A stretch of 64,000 nt of DNA from positions 1,488,001 through 1,552,000 of the forward strand of contig NZ_CP082292.1 of assembly GCF_019880205.1 (NCBI RefSeq), written 5' to 3'. The notes beneath the pieces were generated by a model. That model was not told the DNA's origin. It searched no databases and saw nothing but the letters and a program-made list of their open reading frames with translations. Of this stretch, positions 20,396-29,279 are shown one piece after another. The DNA is from Pantoea alfalfae. GTDB lineage: Bacteria; Pseudomonadota; Gammaproteobacteria; Enterobacterales; Enterobacteriaceae. Position numbers and translations under genes: made by a program. Each line of letters begins with the position of its first letter. Positions within the stretch are counted from its first letter, which is position 1.

Positions 20396-20414
20396 GGGCG
20401 GGAGTGTCCCGCCC
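20396..20414. terminator. GC-rich hairpin between convergent genes
   Basis: An 8-bp perfect stem GGGCGGGA (20396-20403) with TCCCGCCC (20407-20414) and a GTG loop, between the convergent dehydrogenase and glycosyltransferase genes. It lacks a T-run on either side, so it may be a weak terminator or an mRNA 3'-end stabiliser. Confidence 0.45.
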
Positions 20415-20422
20415 GTATCCAA

Positions 20423-21265
20423 TCAGATCAGGCCGCTTTTTTCCCACCACAGTTTATCCAGCGCATAGAAGCGGTCGCGCTGGCTCTCGGGCTGGCTCAG
20501 GTCGCGCTTCCAGGGCTTCGCAAGAATGTAGTGCAGGTTCTTCACCTCATCCCCCTGCCACAGACCGCTGTGCTGGAATGGCAGCGTTTTTAACGCATTG
20601 TAGATATACGAGAGCGGTTTCCAGCGATCGACAAAGACTTCATTCAGCAGATCCTGCTCGGAGAAGGGATAAGCGCTGAGATCGTCAATCGCCGCAATCC
20701 GTTTTTCCAGTACATCGAACATCGCACTGTCGGGCTTAAGCACCAGAAAACCGCCGTTCAGGTAGTAGTCAACGCTGTCCGGAGCCTGCTCACCGCGTGC
20801 CTGCCAGGTGTAGTGGCACTGCTCGGGCTGCCATTCTGGCGGATAAGAGGCAATCTGGTTCGGATTACAGCGGCAGGCGTGACAGGCGGCCAGCGGGTTA
20901 TCGCCCAGATCCAGGGTAAACAGCTCATCCATGTTCTGCAGTACCAGCATATCGGCATCCAGGAACACCACACGCTCATAATCGGTGAGCTGCCAGGCGC
21001 GCAGCTTGGTCCAGACTTCGCCGAACTGCGCCGAGGCGTAATGCTGATCGAGATCGTCGCGCGGATAGAGTGGTTCAACCGGTTTAATCACACAGCCCTC
21101 ATCCTGCAGACTCTGACAGTCAGCGTCTGAAATGGCTGGCGTGGTCATCACCACCAGTGGCCACTGGCTCTGGCTCTCCTGCAGCGAACGGTGCAGCGCT
21201 TTGACGCCCACCAGATAGTCGGGTTGTGTTAACAGCGTTACCCAGGCAAACATAGCTTTCCTCAA
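20423..21265 (-). CDS. glycosyltransferase family 8 protein
   Basis: A 280-residue GT8 (glycogenin/galactinol synthase-like) transferase. Signs are 'FAWVTLLTQPDYLVGVKALHRSL' at the N-terminus, 'TKLRAWQLTDYERVVFLDADMLVLQNMDELF' near 86-116 with the metal-binding DAD, 'VDYYLNGGFLVLKPD' near 165-179 and 'HYILAKPWKRD' near the C-terminus. It uses a nucleotide-sugar donor; the acceptor is unknown. Met 5 (about 21253) is an alternative start. It abuts the lactone-oxidase-like gene with no spacer, so the two are probably co-translated. A GT8 paired with an aldonolactone-oxidase-type flavoprotein is an unusual combination. Confidence 0.88.
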   Translation of the reverse strand: MRKAMFAWVTLLTQPDYLVGVKALHRSLQESQSQWPLVVMTTPAISDADCQSLQDEGCVIKPVEPLYPRDDLDQHYASAQFGEVWTKLRAWQLTDYERVVFLDADMLVLQNMDELFTLDLGDNPLAACHACRCNPNQIASYPPEWQPEQCHYTWQARGEQAPDSVDYYLNGGFLVLKPDSAMFDVLEKRIAAIDDLSAYPFSEQDLLNEVFVDRWKPLSYIYNALKTLPFQHSGLWQGDEVKNLHYILAKPWKRDLSQPESQRDRFYALDKLWWEKSGLI

Positions 21266-22648
21266 TCAGTCAAAAAGTGGCGTGATGTAGTCGTTCCCCA
21301 GTCGGCCCTGCGGGTCGAGCTGGCTGCGCAGGGTGCGGAAGGCGTCCCACTGCGGATAGATCTCACGCCAGTTGTAGCGTTCTTCGTCGTAATACTTGCC
21401 CCAGTGCGGGCGTCCGCCCTCTTCGGCGAGCAGTTTTTCCACTTCGGTCAGGAAGTGCAGCCCTTCCTGGGACAGCGAGCCATCGTCGGCGTAATAGACC
21501 ACAAAGCCGAAAAAGCAGGTCGGCTGGCCAGCAGCCGGGCTGAGCCAGGCTGAGGACGCGCCGGTGCAGCGCAGGATAATCGGGTAGTGCATATGCGGAC
21601 GGTTCTCCGCATACCACGCCTTAATCCGGCGGATGATGGCCGGGGTTTTTGCCAGCGGCACGCCGATTTCCACATTGATCTGGGGGACCGCGATGCCGCG
21701 GCAGAACAGCTGATAAATGTCACCGGTAACATCGGTGAAGTCGCGAAAACGGGTGACGGTACGGAATTGTTTTCCGCCTTTGCCCTGAATCTGCGTGTCG
21801 CGGTGCATATGCGCCAGCGTCTGGTCGATGGTGTCGTTGAGGCTGTCATCAACGTCACCCTCATGCTCGACCACCTGGCGACCCTGCGCTTCATAGCGCT
21901 GACGCTCTTCATCGCTCGCCTCATGGGCGTTCCAGACGTGCATCAGGTTGTCGTCAACAAACCACCAGGCCTTGCTCAGCGGATAGTCGTTGTTCCACTG
22001 CAGCAGATCCTCTTCCAGCGTATCGGCAGAGACAGCATTTTTGTGGCAGGTAAAGATCTTAAACGGCTGGGTGCGCAGGGTAACGGCAGTGACAATGCCC
22101 AGCGCCCCCAGCGAGACCTGCGCCGCCGGAAAGTCAGCGTCGCCGCGGACAAATTCCCGCACGCTGCCATCGGCCAGCACCATCCGTATGGCCAGCGCTT
22201 CATCGGCAATGGAACTCTGCTGCAAACCCTGACCGTGCGTACCGGTCGCCATCGCGCCTGCCAGCGTCTGAATCGCAATCACACCCGGCGATGACGCCAG
22301 CATCCGGTTCATGTCGGTCAGGCTGCGATAAACCTGCTCAAGCGGGGTGGCACCACCAAAGGTCACGCTCTGCTCATCACTGGCGAGCTGACCGCTCAGT
22401 GCGCTGAGATCGAGCAGTACATCGTTATCGGCGACATGCAGCATCCGGCCGGGCGACAGCTTGCTGCCGATCACCCGGATTTTGCCGTGTGATTCGCTGA
22501 TCAGTTTCTGTAGTTCTGCTTCGCTGGCGGGACGCTGAACCTGATGATGAGTGCCAATTTGCGCATTCTGCGCCCAGTTCCACAGCGCATCATCATTGGG
22601 TTCAACATGGGTCTGGCGAAGCGGATAGAGGCGTGCGTCTCTGCTCAC
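21266..22648 (-). CDS. FAD-dependent sugar-lactone/alditol oxidase-like protein
   Basis: A 460-residue flavoprotein of the vanillyl-alcohol-oxidase superfamily, close to D-arabinono-1,4-lactone oxidase and alditol oxidase. The FAD domain carries 'GKIRVIGSKLSPG' near 54-66 and 'SSPGVIAIQTLAGAMATGTHGQGLQQSSIAD' near 118-148. The C-terminal 'RPHWGKYYD' has the HWGK motif of the aldonolactone-oxidase family. Probably oxidises a sugar, lactone or polyol with O2 as acceptor. It is followed directly by the GT8 gene; the TetR gene lies 83 bases upstream on the same strand. Confidence 0.85.
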   Translation of the reverse strand: MSRDARLYPLRQTHVEPNDDALWNWAQNAQIGTHHQVQRPASEAELQKLISESHGKIRVIGSKLSPGRMLHVADNDVLLDLSALSGQLASDEQSVTFGGATPLEQVYRSLTDMNRMLASSPGVIAIQTLAGAMATGTHGQGLQQSSIADEALAIRMVLADGSVREFVRGDADFPAAQVSLGALGIVTAVTLRTQPFKIFTCHKNAVSADTLEEDLLQWNNDYPLSKAWWFVDDNLMHVWNAHEASDEERQRYEAQGRQVVEHEGDVDDSLNDTIDQTLAHMHRDTQIQGKGGKQFRTVTRFRDFTDVTGDIYQLFCRGIAVPQINVEIGVPLAKTPAIIRRIKAWYAENRPHMHYPIILRCTGASSAWLSPAAGQPTCFFGFVVYYADDGSLSQEGLHFLTEVEKLLAEEGGRPHWGKYYDEERYNWREIYPQWDAFRTLRSQLDPQGRLGNDYITPLFD

Positions 22649-22731
22649 AACAGCATTCCTTATAATCGCATTTTAATGACAAGTTTAACTAAGCGTAGAC
22701 TATTGCTAAGCGGAGCCGGGGCGGCGGACAT

Positions 22732-23364
22732 TTATTTGCGGACATAGCGTAACGTTGCAGTGACAGCGAGCTGACGATTGCGGCGGATACTCTCGGCTTC
22801 GCTGTTGTCAGGACTGAACAGGGCGTTGAAGGTGTAGCGGTTTGAGACGTGATGCACGCAGATACTGCTGATCAGGCGATGGACATCGATGGTCTGCACA
22901 TCACCAGTAAATACCCCCTGTTGCTGACCGCGCGCCAGGATGTCATCCAGCAGATCCAGTGCGCTGCGGTTCAGCGCTTTAATCTGCGGCGACTGGGTGA
23001 TGTAGCGACCGCGCAGCAGGTTTTCACTGCAGACCAGCCGGATAAAATCGGGATGCTCGACGTGATAGTCAAAACTGGCTTCCACCAGTCGGGTCATGGC
23101 CAGTTCCGGCGCCATCGCCGCCAGATTCAGGCCGGTTTCATGCTGACGTATCTGCTGATAAACCTGCTCAAGTACGGCGATATAAAGCTGTTCTTTACTG
23201 CCAAAGTGATAGACCACCATCCGTTTCGTGGTTTGCGCATGCTCAGCAATCTGCTCCAGCCTGGCACCCTGCATACCAAATTCAGCGAAGGTTTTCAGTG
23301 CGCCTGCAATAATGCGTTTCTTCAGCCCTTCAGGGTCATTTTTACGTTTTGTGAGTTCTGACAT
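22732..23364 (-). CDS. TetR-family transcriptional regulator
   Basis: A 210-residue repressor. The N-terminal helix-turn-helix reads 'RIIAGALKTFAEFGMQGARLEQIAEHAQTTKRMVVYHFGSKEQLYIAVLEQVY' (about residues 17-69), with a RutR/AcrR-like C-terminal domain ('HPDFIRLVCSENLLRG'). The ATG at 23364 is preferred; an in-frame TTG lies three codons upstream. Its position before the oxidase and GT8 genes on the same strand suggests it may control them. The ligand cannot be deduced. Confidence 0.87.
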   Translation of the reverse strand: MSELTKRKNDPEGLKKRIIAGALKTFAEFGMQGARLEQIAEHAQTTKRMVVYHFGSKEQLYIAVLEQVYQQIRQHETGLNLAAMAPELAMTRLVEASFDYHVEHPDFIRLVCSENLLRGRYITQSPQIKALNRSALDLLDDILARGQQQGVFTGDVQTIDVHRLISSICVHHVSNRYTFNALFSPDNSEAESIRRNRQLAVTATLRYVRK

Positions 23365-23515
23365 GGTGCTCAATAAGGTGATTCTGACCGGGGAATGTTA
23401 GCACAGTGTTGAGAGGCTGCGCGCAACCACGGGCGCGGCAAATGCGGCAACCTGGCACACTCCGGACGATTGCAGGTATAATCCCGGGCATTATTTCACA
23501 GGTTCAGAGACGACA

Positions 23516-24055
23516 ATGACAAAACTCACCTTGCAAGAGCAGATGCTGAAAGCGGGATTAGTATCCAGCAAGAAGATGGACAAGGTTCAGCGGACCGCCA
23601 AGAAATCCCGGGTTCAGGCGCGCGAAGCCAGAGCAGCAGTGGAAGATAACAAAAAAGCGCAGCTTGAGCGGGATAAGCAGCTGAACGAGCAGCAGAAGCT
23701 GGCTGTGCTGTCGAAAGAGTATAAAGCGCAGGTCAAGCAGCTGATCGAAATGAACAAAATTGCCGTGGAGAGGGGCAATATCAGCTTCAACTTCACCGAC
23801 AATAATCTGATCAAAAAGATTATGGTGGATAAGCCGACGCAGGCTCAGCTGATCAATGGCCGTCTCGCCATTGCCCGCCTGGCGGCTGACGCGAATGGTG
23901 AAAGCCAGTACGCCATCATCCCGGCCAGCGTGGCGGATAAAATTGCCCAGCGTGATGCCAGCGCCATCGTCTTAAACAGCGCATTAAGCGAAGAAGCTCA
24001 GGACGAAGATGATCCTTATGCTGATTTCAAAGTGCCAGATGATCTGATGTGGTAA
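23516..24055 (+). CDS. yaiL: DUF2058 family nucleoprotein YaiL
   Basis: A 179-residue, highly charged protein of the DUF2058/YaiL family ('MTKLTLQEQMLKAGLVSSKKMDKVQRTAKKSRVQAREARAAVE'). The N-terminal half is a basic coiled coil (residues about 20-65). The C-terminal half has 'SFNFTDNNLIKKIMVDKPTQAQLINGRLAIARL' and an acidic tail ending 'DDPYADFKVPDDLMW'. It is described as a nucleic-acid-associated protein; the exact role is unknown. Convergent with the pseudouridine synthase gene 16 bases away. Confidence 0.88.
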   Translation: MTKLTLQEQMLKAGLVSSKKMDKVQRTAKKSRVQAREARAAVEDNKKAQLERDKQLNEQQKLAVLSKEYKAQVKQLIEMNKIAVERGNISFNFTDNNLIKKIMVDKPTQAQLINGRLAIARLAADANGESQYAIIPASVADKIAQRDASAIVLNSALSEEAQDEDDPYADFKVPDDLMW

Positions 24056-24071
24056 TGGCGCGTTGATGCAG

Positions 24072-24770
24072 TCAGAAGGGGCTGGCGGCAGAGAGCTGCA
24101 CTGTCTCGCCGCTGACAGGATGCAAAAACGTTAATCCACTGGCGTGCAACATCAGCCTCTCTGCCTGCTCAGCACCCGGCAGTAACAACCCGCCGTAAAG
24201 ATCACAGCCCAGAATCGGATGCCCCAGATGCTGACAGTGAATGCGCAGCTGGTGGGTGCGTCCGGTTTCTGGTGTCAGCTCAACCCGCGTAACCGGCAAC
24301 GCCTTTCCCTCTTTACCCTGATAATCAATGCGTTCGATGACCCGATAGCGTGAGCGCGCCGGCTTGCCCTGAATAGCGCATATCACCATGCGGGGAAACA
24401 GCGCCGGATCTTTGGCTATTGCGGCATCAATCACACCTTCATCATCGGCAAGGTGTCCGCACAGCAGTGCCTGATAGGTTTTGCTCACCGTGCGCTGGCT
24501 GAACTGCTGACAGAGGGCGGCATTAATCGCTTTGGTTCGTGCCACCACCATCAGCCCGGAGGTGCCAAAATCGAGCCGATGAACCAGCGTGCAGCCGGGA
24601 AAACGCGTTACCAGCCGATGATGCACGGAGTCGAGATTTTGCAGATTTTTGCCTGACAGGCTCAGCAGCCCGCTGGGTTTGTTGATCACCAGCAGATGAT
24701 CGTCCTGAAACAGGAGAGTAATCTCATCAAAGCAGGGTGGGGCGATAAACGTATCGATAATGGCAGACAT
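24072..24770 (-). CDS. RluA-family pseudouridine synthase
   Basis: A 232-residue RNA pseudouridine synthase of the RluA type. It has 'LLFQDDHLLVINKPSGLLSLSGKN' near 17-40, the catalytic aspartate in 'LVHRLDFGTSGLMVVART' near 62-79, and 'VELTPETGRTHQLRIHCQHLGHPILGCDLYG' near 170-200. Layout and length are like E. coli RluA (219 aa), but identity is modest, so the target RNA is not assigned. I chose the Met at 24770 because homologues begin near there; an in-frame upstream Met would add 17 residues. Confidence 0.85.
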   Translation of the reverse strand: MSAIIDTFIAPPCFDEITLLFQDDHLLVINKPSGLLSLSGKNLQNLDSVHHRLVTRFPGCTLVHRLDFGTSGLMVVARTKAINAALCQQFSQRTVSKTYQALLCGHLADDEGVIDAAIAKDPALFPRMVICAIQGKPARSRYRVIERIDYQGKEGKALPVTRVELTPETGRTHQLRIHCQHLGHPILGCDLYGGLLLPGAEQAERLMLHASGLTFLHPVSGETVQLSAASPF

Positions 24771-24842
24771 CGGGCAACCGGCAGCAGAATGGCAGGGGAT
24801 CATAACCGATTGCCGGTTCACTGACGACGCCGGACTTCACCC

Positions 24843-24977
24843 TTATTCTTCCGTAACCGTTTCGCCACTTTGTGTGGGAAGCGAATGGCTGGCCTGATGC
24901 GTGCCGAATCCACCATGGGCAGCAAAAACTGAGCAAACCGTTGCGGCTAACAACGTGAGAAGAACAGAGAGTTTCAT
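24843..24977 (-). CDS. small secreted protein, 44 residues
   Basis: MKLSVLLTLLAATVCSVFA forms a textbook signal peptide with a likely cut after FA. The remaining part is about 25 residues, Gly/His/Ser-rich and ending in acidic 'ETVTEE'. GGATG about 8 bases before the ATG could act as ribosome-binding site. It lies between the pseudouridine synthase gene and the divergent 25177 gene. I do not recognise the family; the clear signal peptide supports it being real. Confidence 0.55.
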   Translation of the reverse strand: MKLSVLLTLLAATVCSVFAAHGGFGTHQASHSLPTQSGETVTEE

Positions 24978-25176
24978 AGGTGCATCCGTCGCTGATAAGG
25001 CCAGCCAGTCTGGCAGGATGGACGGCAGAGACAAACAGAACAATCCGGAAAAAAACATTAAGTGTATTCTATCAGAAGGTTGCGAGATTCTTAGTGATTT
25101 ATTCGGGCAGGTCCTGCTTTTACGACTACAGTCTCTGGTGAGGTTGTCATCAATTCGTACTAATGGAGGATTTTCT

Positions 25177-25443
25177 GTGTTAATTCAAATCGACGAGAAA
25201 GGCCACGTCATTATTGGCGAAGCGGCACTAAGCCTTGCCCTGGGTGAGAAAGAAATCAGTATCGCATCACTCTTTACTCAGTTGGGTTTTATGGCGAAAT
25301 CTGAAAGCAACCCCGATCGGCTGACGCAAATCTCCGAAGCCAGGCGCTGGCTGAGTAGTTTTAAGTCACCGTCGGTTGCCCAACAGCAGGTGCCGTACCT
25401 GCAGACCCTTGCAGCCCTGAACGAAGAACTGAAGCAGCATTAA
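25177..25443 (+). CDS. small protein resembling AriR/YmgB-type biofilm/acid-resistance connectors
   Basis: An 88-residue protein beginning at a GTG at 25177 with GGAGG spaced 7 bases before it (25165-25169). The frame is open further upstream, but that extension reads antisense to the small secreted gene and is unlikely. The sequence 'GHVIIGEAALSLALGEKEISIASLFTQLGFMAKSESNPDRLTQISEARRWLSSF' has the alpha-helical layout of the AriR/YmgB family of Rcs-phosphorelay connector proteins; the match is by eye and weak. Hydrophilic, no signal peptide. Confidence 0.6.
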   Translation: MLIQIDEKGHVIIGEAALSLALGEKEISIASLFTQLGFMAKSESNPDRLTQISEARRWLSSFKSPSVAQQQVPYLQTLAALNEELKQH

Positions 25444-25672
25444 CTGAACTGACGCCAGTGGACGTAGTCCGGCTCCGGCCGGAAAACGACGAAGCGGACG
25501 ACCTCATCGGTTGCGCGAAGCGTATACCGGCCGGAGAAACTGTCATGGACGATACTTCTCCTGCCACCGCGATTTGATACCCATCTTTAAGAAGGCTTTC
25601 CTGAAGCCACAACCCTGCCGGCCCTGAAACAATAACTGACCCGGACGAATACGCTCCCGCGCCGGCTTTTTT
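25440..25672 (-). pseudogene. possible frameshifted gene remnant
   Basis: On the minus strand one frame reads 'AYSSGSVIVSGPAGLWLQESLLKDGYQIAVAGEVSSM'. After about base 25542 a neighbouring frame continues protein-like as 'DSFSGRYTLRATDEVVRFVVFRPEPDYVHWRQFS' and stops at 25440. Neither frame has a convincing start, and a TAA closes the first frame upstream. Joined by one frameshift they make a plausible small beta-rich protein end. I do not recognise the family, and chance cannot be excluded. Confidence 0.35.
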
Positions 25673-25714
25673 CTGTGATTACTGTGATGCCTTGTCTGTG
25701 GCCAATTCATACTT

Positions 25715-25743
25715 CAGCCAGCCTCATTAAATCAGGCTGGCTG
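25715..25743 (-). terminator. hairpin downstream of the chemoreceptor gene
   Basis: A perfect 10-bp stem CAGCCAGCCT (25715-25724) with AGGCTGGCTG (25734-25743), loop of 9, lies 38 bases past the chemoreceptor stop. No clear T-run follows in that direction, so it is a terminator candidate only. Confidence 0.55.
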
Positions 25744-25780
25744 TATTAGCATGACGCTTAAGTCAAAGCGGCGCTGTGTA

Positions 25781-27712
25781 TCAGAAGCTTTCCCAGCTGG
25801 ATTCGGCTGATGCTTTAACCGGCATCGCGGGCACTAAACGCGGCGCCAGGGCATGTGCAGTCCGGCTGGGGGCACTTTGCCCGTCTGATAAGCGGAATAC
25901 CGCCACCGTTTTTTCCAGCTCGTCTGCCTGCGCTTCCAGGGAACTGGCTGCGGCAGAAGACTCTTCAACCAGCGCGGCGTTCTGCTGCGTGGTGGTATCC
26001 ATTTCGGACATTGCTGTCGCAATCTGGGAAATACCGCGATTCTGCTCGTCGGATGCGGCAGCAATCTCGCCCATGATGTCTTTGACCTGGCTGACCGAGC
26101 GGACGATATCATCCATCGTGCTTCCGGCGCGTTCCACAAACTCCGAACCATCATGAACCCGGTCAAGTGACTCGCGAATCAGCGTTTCAATCTCTTTGGC
26201 AGCCAGCGAACTGCGCTGGGCCAGATTTCTGACTTCACCGGCCACCACCGCAAACCCACGACCCTGTTCACCGGCGCGAGCCGCTTCAACCGCGGCATTT
26301 AATGCCAGTATATTGGTCTGGAAGGAGATGCTGTTGATGACGTGAATGATTTCACCAATTTTGCCTGAACTCTGGCTGATGTTGTTCATGGTGACGATAA
26401 CATCACGGATAATCTCGCCACCGCGTCCGGCATTCACCGACGCATCTGTCGCCAGCTGGCTCGCATGGTGAGCATTTTCCGCATTCTGTTTCACCGTGGA
26501 TGAGAGCTCTTCCATACTGGCCGCCGTCTGAACCACTGCCGCAGACTGTTGTTCGGTGCGGGATGACAGATCGGTATTACCTGCTGCAATCTCTGCCGAG
26601 GCACGCGCTACGCTGCTGACGCCATCGCGCACATTGGTAATGATGTTCTGCAGGCTGAGGTTCATCGCATCGACGGCCTGCATCAGTTGGCCCAGCTCAT
26701 CACCCCGGGTGGTGTTCAGTGAGGTCGTTAAATCACCGCTGGCAATACGCTGCGCTGCATTCAGGGTCTCTTTCAATGGCAGCGTAATGTTGCGTGTAAT
26801 CCGCCAGGCAATCAGCAGGCTCAGGACGACACAAATCAGCGCAGCAAAGGCGATGCGCCACTCTGCCTGTTTGATAAATTCAGCAGACAGCCGGGACTGG
26901 AAGGCAAAAGTATCAGAAACTGCCGCATTGAGCCGCTCTGCAGCTGTGGTCAGGTCCGCAGATTCGCTTTTTTCTTTCTCTGAAGCATCAACATAACGCG
27001 TCAATGCCTGACGTTGCTGCGTAAGGATAGTGATGACATTTTGCGTGACGGCATTGATCGCTGGCTGATTAAAACTGTCCAGTCGTTCACTCAGCGTATT
27101 GATGGCGGTGTACTCCTCAATAACCGCATCTCTGCTGGCCGCTGTTGGCTTATCAAGAAACGCTTTTTCGATATTTGCGGCATCAAACAGCGCAGCGGCC
27201 AGTTTCATGACCGGCAGCGCGGCGTCGGGTGCCATAGCCATATCAAGTAATTCAGACTGATGAGCAAGACTGATTAGCATGTCCGGTTTAATGGCAGCAA
27301 AGGCGACAGATGTTACCTCCGCAGATGCCACGAACTTCTGGCGCTGATTTTGATAATCATTAAGTAACTGGCCCATCAGCGTAATTTTTTGCTGACCTTC
27401 ATCATCCCACTTAAATCCACTCAGTCGTTGATAAAGGGTATCCAGCTCCTTCAGTGCCTGAACGTTCTTCGCGGCAAATTCAGGATTTTTGGTGTACTGG
27501 TAAAGCGTGCGATTAAGACGTGCTTTGCTTAACGTATTCACCATTTCCACGGTTGTCGTGCGGCGTGCAGAGTTGTCTTTAATACTGCGGAAACAGTCAA
27601 AAGCGATAAAGGTTATGGCGAGAGACGCCGCGATGACGACGATAAAACCGACGCCAAGTTTTTTCCCGATTTTAATACTGGAAATGCGTTGAGCAAGGCC
27701 CATGAGGTTCAC
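25781..27712 (-). CDS. methyl-accepting chemotaxis protein
   Basis: A 643-residue transmembrane chemoreceptor. TM1 is at about 20-42 ('[20 protein letters not shown]'), followed by a periplasmic four-helix-type sensor of about 240 residues. TM2 is at about 285-303 ('[19 protein letters not shown]') and the HAMP domain follows ('[47 protein letters not shown]'). The signalling domain contains the highly conserved tip '[33 protein letters not shown]'. The C-terminus ends in SWESF, a variant of the NWETF pentapeptide that tethers CheR and CheB. A sigma-28 promoter lies upstream. The sensed ligand is unknown. Confidence 0.95.
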   Translation of the reverse strand: MNLMGLAQRISSIKIGKKLGVGFIVVIAASLAITFIAFDCFRSIKDNSARRTTTVEMVNTLSKARLNRTLYQYTKNPEFAAKNVQALKELDTLYQRLSGFKWDDEGQQKITLMGQLLNDYQNQRQKFVASAEVTSVAFAAIKPDMLISLAHQSELLDMAMAPDAALPVMKLAAALFDAANIEKAFLDKPTAASRDAVIEEYTAINTLSERLDSFNQPAINAVTQNVITILTQQRQALTRYVDASEKEKSESADLTTAAERLNAAVSDTFAFQSRLSAEFIKQAEWRIAFAALICVVLSLLIAWRITRNITLPLKETLNAAQRIASGDLTTSLNTTRGDELGQLMQAVDAMNLSLQNIITNVRDGVSSVARASAEIAAGNTDLSSRTEQQSAAVVQTAASMEELSSTVKQNAENAHHASQLATDASVNAGRGGEIIRDVIVTMNNISQSSGKIGEIIHVINSISFQTNILALNAAVEAARAGEQGRGFAVVAGEVRNLAQRSSLAAKEIETLIRESLDRVHDGSEFVERAGSTMDDIVRSVSQVKDIMGEIAAASDEQNRGISQIATAMSEMDTTTQQNAALVEESSAAASSLEAQADELEKTVAVFRLSDGQSAPSRTAHALAPRLVPAMPVKASAESSWESF

Positions 27713-27769
27713 CTTTATTGAGGTTCAAAAGCAGACGAAAGAAATTCAAATAATTCAATCCTGATCTTT

Positions 27770-27796
27770 TTATCGTCAGCTTCTGATAATCCTTTA
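27770..27796 (-). promoter_or_regulatory. sigma-28 (FliA) promoter of the chemoreceptor gene
   Basis: On the minus strand, TAAA (complement of 27793-27796), a 15-base spacer, then GACGATAA (complement of 27770-27777). The enteric sigma-28 consensus is TAAA-N15-GCCGATAA, so 11 of 12 consensus bases match at the exact spacing, 58 bases before the start codon. Confidence 0.82.
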
Positions 27797-27966
27797 AAGG
27801 TATTTATCATTTATTCAGTAATCTTATTAATTAGAGCTCCATTGTTTTACGATGTAATTATTTTCATGCTAACTGATGGGTTTTTGTTTAAGTTAATGAT
27901 TAATATAATTAATTTAGGTTGATAGTTTTCATTCAAGGGTGTTTGCACTAACTCAATCATTATTTA

Positions 27967-27980
27967 TTGATCTTGATCAA
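27967..27980. promoter_or_regulatory. FNR-type palindrome
   Basis: TTGATCTTGATCAA is a perfect match to the FNR consensus TTGAT-N4-ATCAA. It lies between the chemoreceptor gene and the ABC operon at 28383, about 400 bases before that operon. The target promoter is not clear; the AT-rich DNA after it holds several weak -10-like hexamers. A CRP site is less likely, since its TGTGA arms are absent. Confidence 0.55.
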
Positions 27981-28382
27981 TTAAATGACTGTTAAAAATT
28001 CGCCTGAAAAGATTTCAGCGATTTTAAAAATAAACTTATCAATAAAATGACGCTTTCAGAGGTTCTGCGGCCGCTAACAAACTACTACGGAAACTATTAC
28101 TCTTTCACCAGCGCCTGCAGACCTGCCCCCTGTTCTTGCCCTGCAACATCTCATTTCCTGATCAAAAAGCGGAGAAACCTCTTCATTGCCATATTCCGGT
28201 TAAATAATCCCGGTTTTAGCATTTGTGATCGCCGTCGGTCTTCACTGAGAATGACAACAGAACGTGACGAGGATGATAAAAGCACTGAAGCCCGCAGCTT
28301 CGCTGGCTTCCGGTGCGGACAACAGATCGCGATAACTTTTCCCTCTGGGGGGAACATTTTAATTATCAGGAGAAAGGTTCCA
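27981..28382 (+). other. long leader region of the yxe-like operon
   Basis: This 402-base stretch precedes the binding-protein gene. The first part is AT-rich; the second, from about 28060, is more GC-rich, with a small GAAGC/GCTTC hairpin near 28287-28301. An open frame runs in phase with the gene from 28047, but its translation has no protein character, so I treat it as untranslated leader. No riboswitch class is recognised. Confidence 0.35.
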
Positions 28383-29279
28383 GTGAAATATATAAAAGGA
28401 ATGACCCTTTTTGCCCTCGCGCTCAGTGCGCACGCCAGTTTTGCAGCCGAACCGTCAGTGCCTGCTGAAAGCAGCTTACATGTCAAAGCCGATCCGGCGC
28501 TGAAAAGCCTGATACCCGCGGATATCCTTAAGCGTGGCTATATTGTGGCGGGTACTAACCCGAATACGCCGCCCACCACCTTCTATAAAGAAGACAACAA
28601 AACGCTGGCGGGTCGTGAAATCGACATCATGAATGCGGTCGGTGAGCGTCTGGGCATCACCGTTCAGTGGCGCGACACCGGCGGCTTCGACAATATTATT
28701 CCTGGCCTGAAGACCGCACGTTACGACGTGGCGCTGTCAAACATCAATGCCACGCCGACCCGCCTGAAACAGATCGACTTTGTCGGTTACTACAATGCCA
28801 GCCTGCTGGGCATTATTTCCCGCAAAGACGCTGATATCGCTCCCTTTAAATCCCTCAGCGATGTGTGTGGCAAAGAGGTGGGCGCTGGCTCCGGTACGAC
28901 TCAGGTGACGCGGCTGGAAGAGGCCAGCAAAGCCTGTGAAGCCGCCGGTAAGCAACCGATCAAGGTAGCGATATTCCCGGATCGTCCGGCGGGCGTGCAG
29001 GCTGTAGTCAGCGGTCGCGTTCCCTTGTTCCTCGGCCCTTACGAGGGGCTCCTGTGGCAGACCAAAGTGATCAAACCGCTGACCATGAGCGGTGAAATCA
29101 CCGTGAATGATGCACCGGTCTCGGTCGCGTTCCCGAAAGACTCGCCGCTGGAGCCAGCCGTGCAGGCAGCACTGAATTCGTTAATCAAAGATGGCAGCTA
29201 CCGGAAAATCCTCGATAACTGGGGAATCGGTTTTGGTGCCGTGACCGAAGCCCGACGCAATGAAGAGATCTTTAAATGA
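28383..29279 (+). CDS. amino-acid-type ABC transporter substrate-binding protein (YxeM-like)
   Basis: A 298-residue periplasmic binding protein of the polar-amino-acid family (SBP_bac_3). The GTG start at 28383 is preceded by AGGAG and AAAGG and gives a clean signal peptide (VKYIKGMTLFALALSAHASFA). Domain motifs are 'GYIVAGTNPNTPPTTFYKEDNKTLAGREIDIMNAVGERLGI', 'TARYDVALSNINATPTRLKQIDFVGYY' and 'DGSYRKILDNWGIG'. The stop overlaps the permease start by 4 bases. In the yxe comparison it takes the YxeM role of capturing a modified cysteine; substrate is inference from context. Confidence 0.9.
   Translation: MKYIKGMTLFALALSAHASFAAEPSVPAESSLHVKADPALKSLIPADILKRGYIVAGTNPNTPPTTFYKEDNKTLAGREIDIMNAVGERLGITVQWRDTGGFDNIIPGLKTARYDVALSNINATPTRLKQIDFVGYYNASLLGIISRKDADIAPFKSLSDVCGKEVGAGSGTTQVTRLEEASKACEAAGKQPIKVAIFPDRPAGVQAVVSGRVPLFLGPYEGLLWQTKVIKPLTMSGEITVNDAPVSVAFPKDSPLEPAVQAALNSLIKDGSYRKILDNWGIGFGAVTEARRNEEIFK

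Noticed and set aside
28047-28382. N-terminal extension of the binding protein starting at 28047
   Set aside because: The added 112 residues have no protein character, while the GTG at 28383 has a ribosome-binding site and yields a normal signal peptide.
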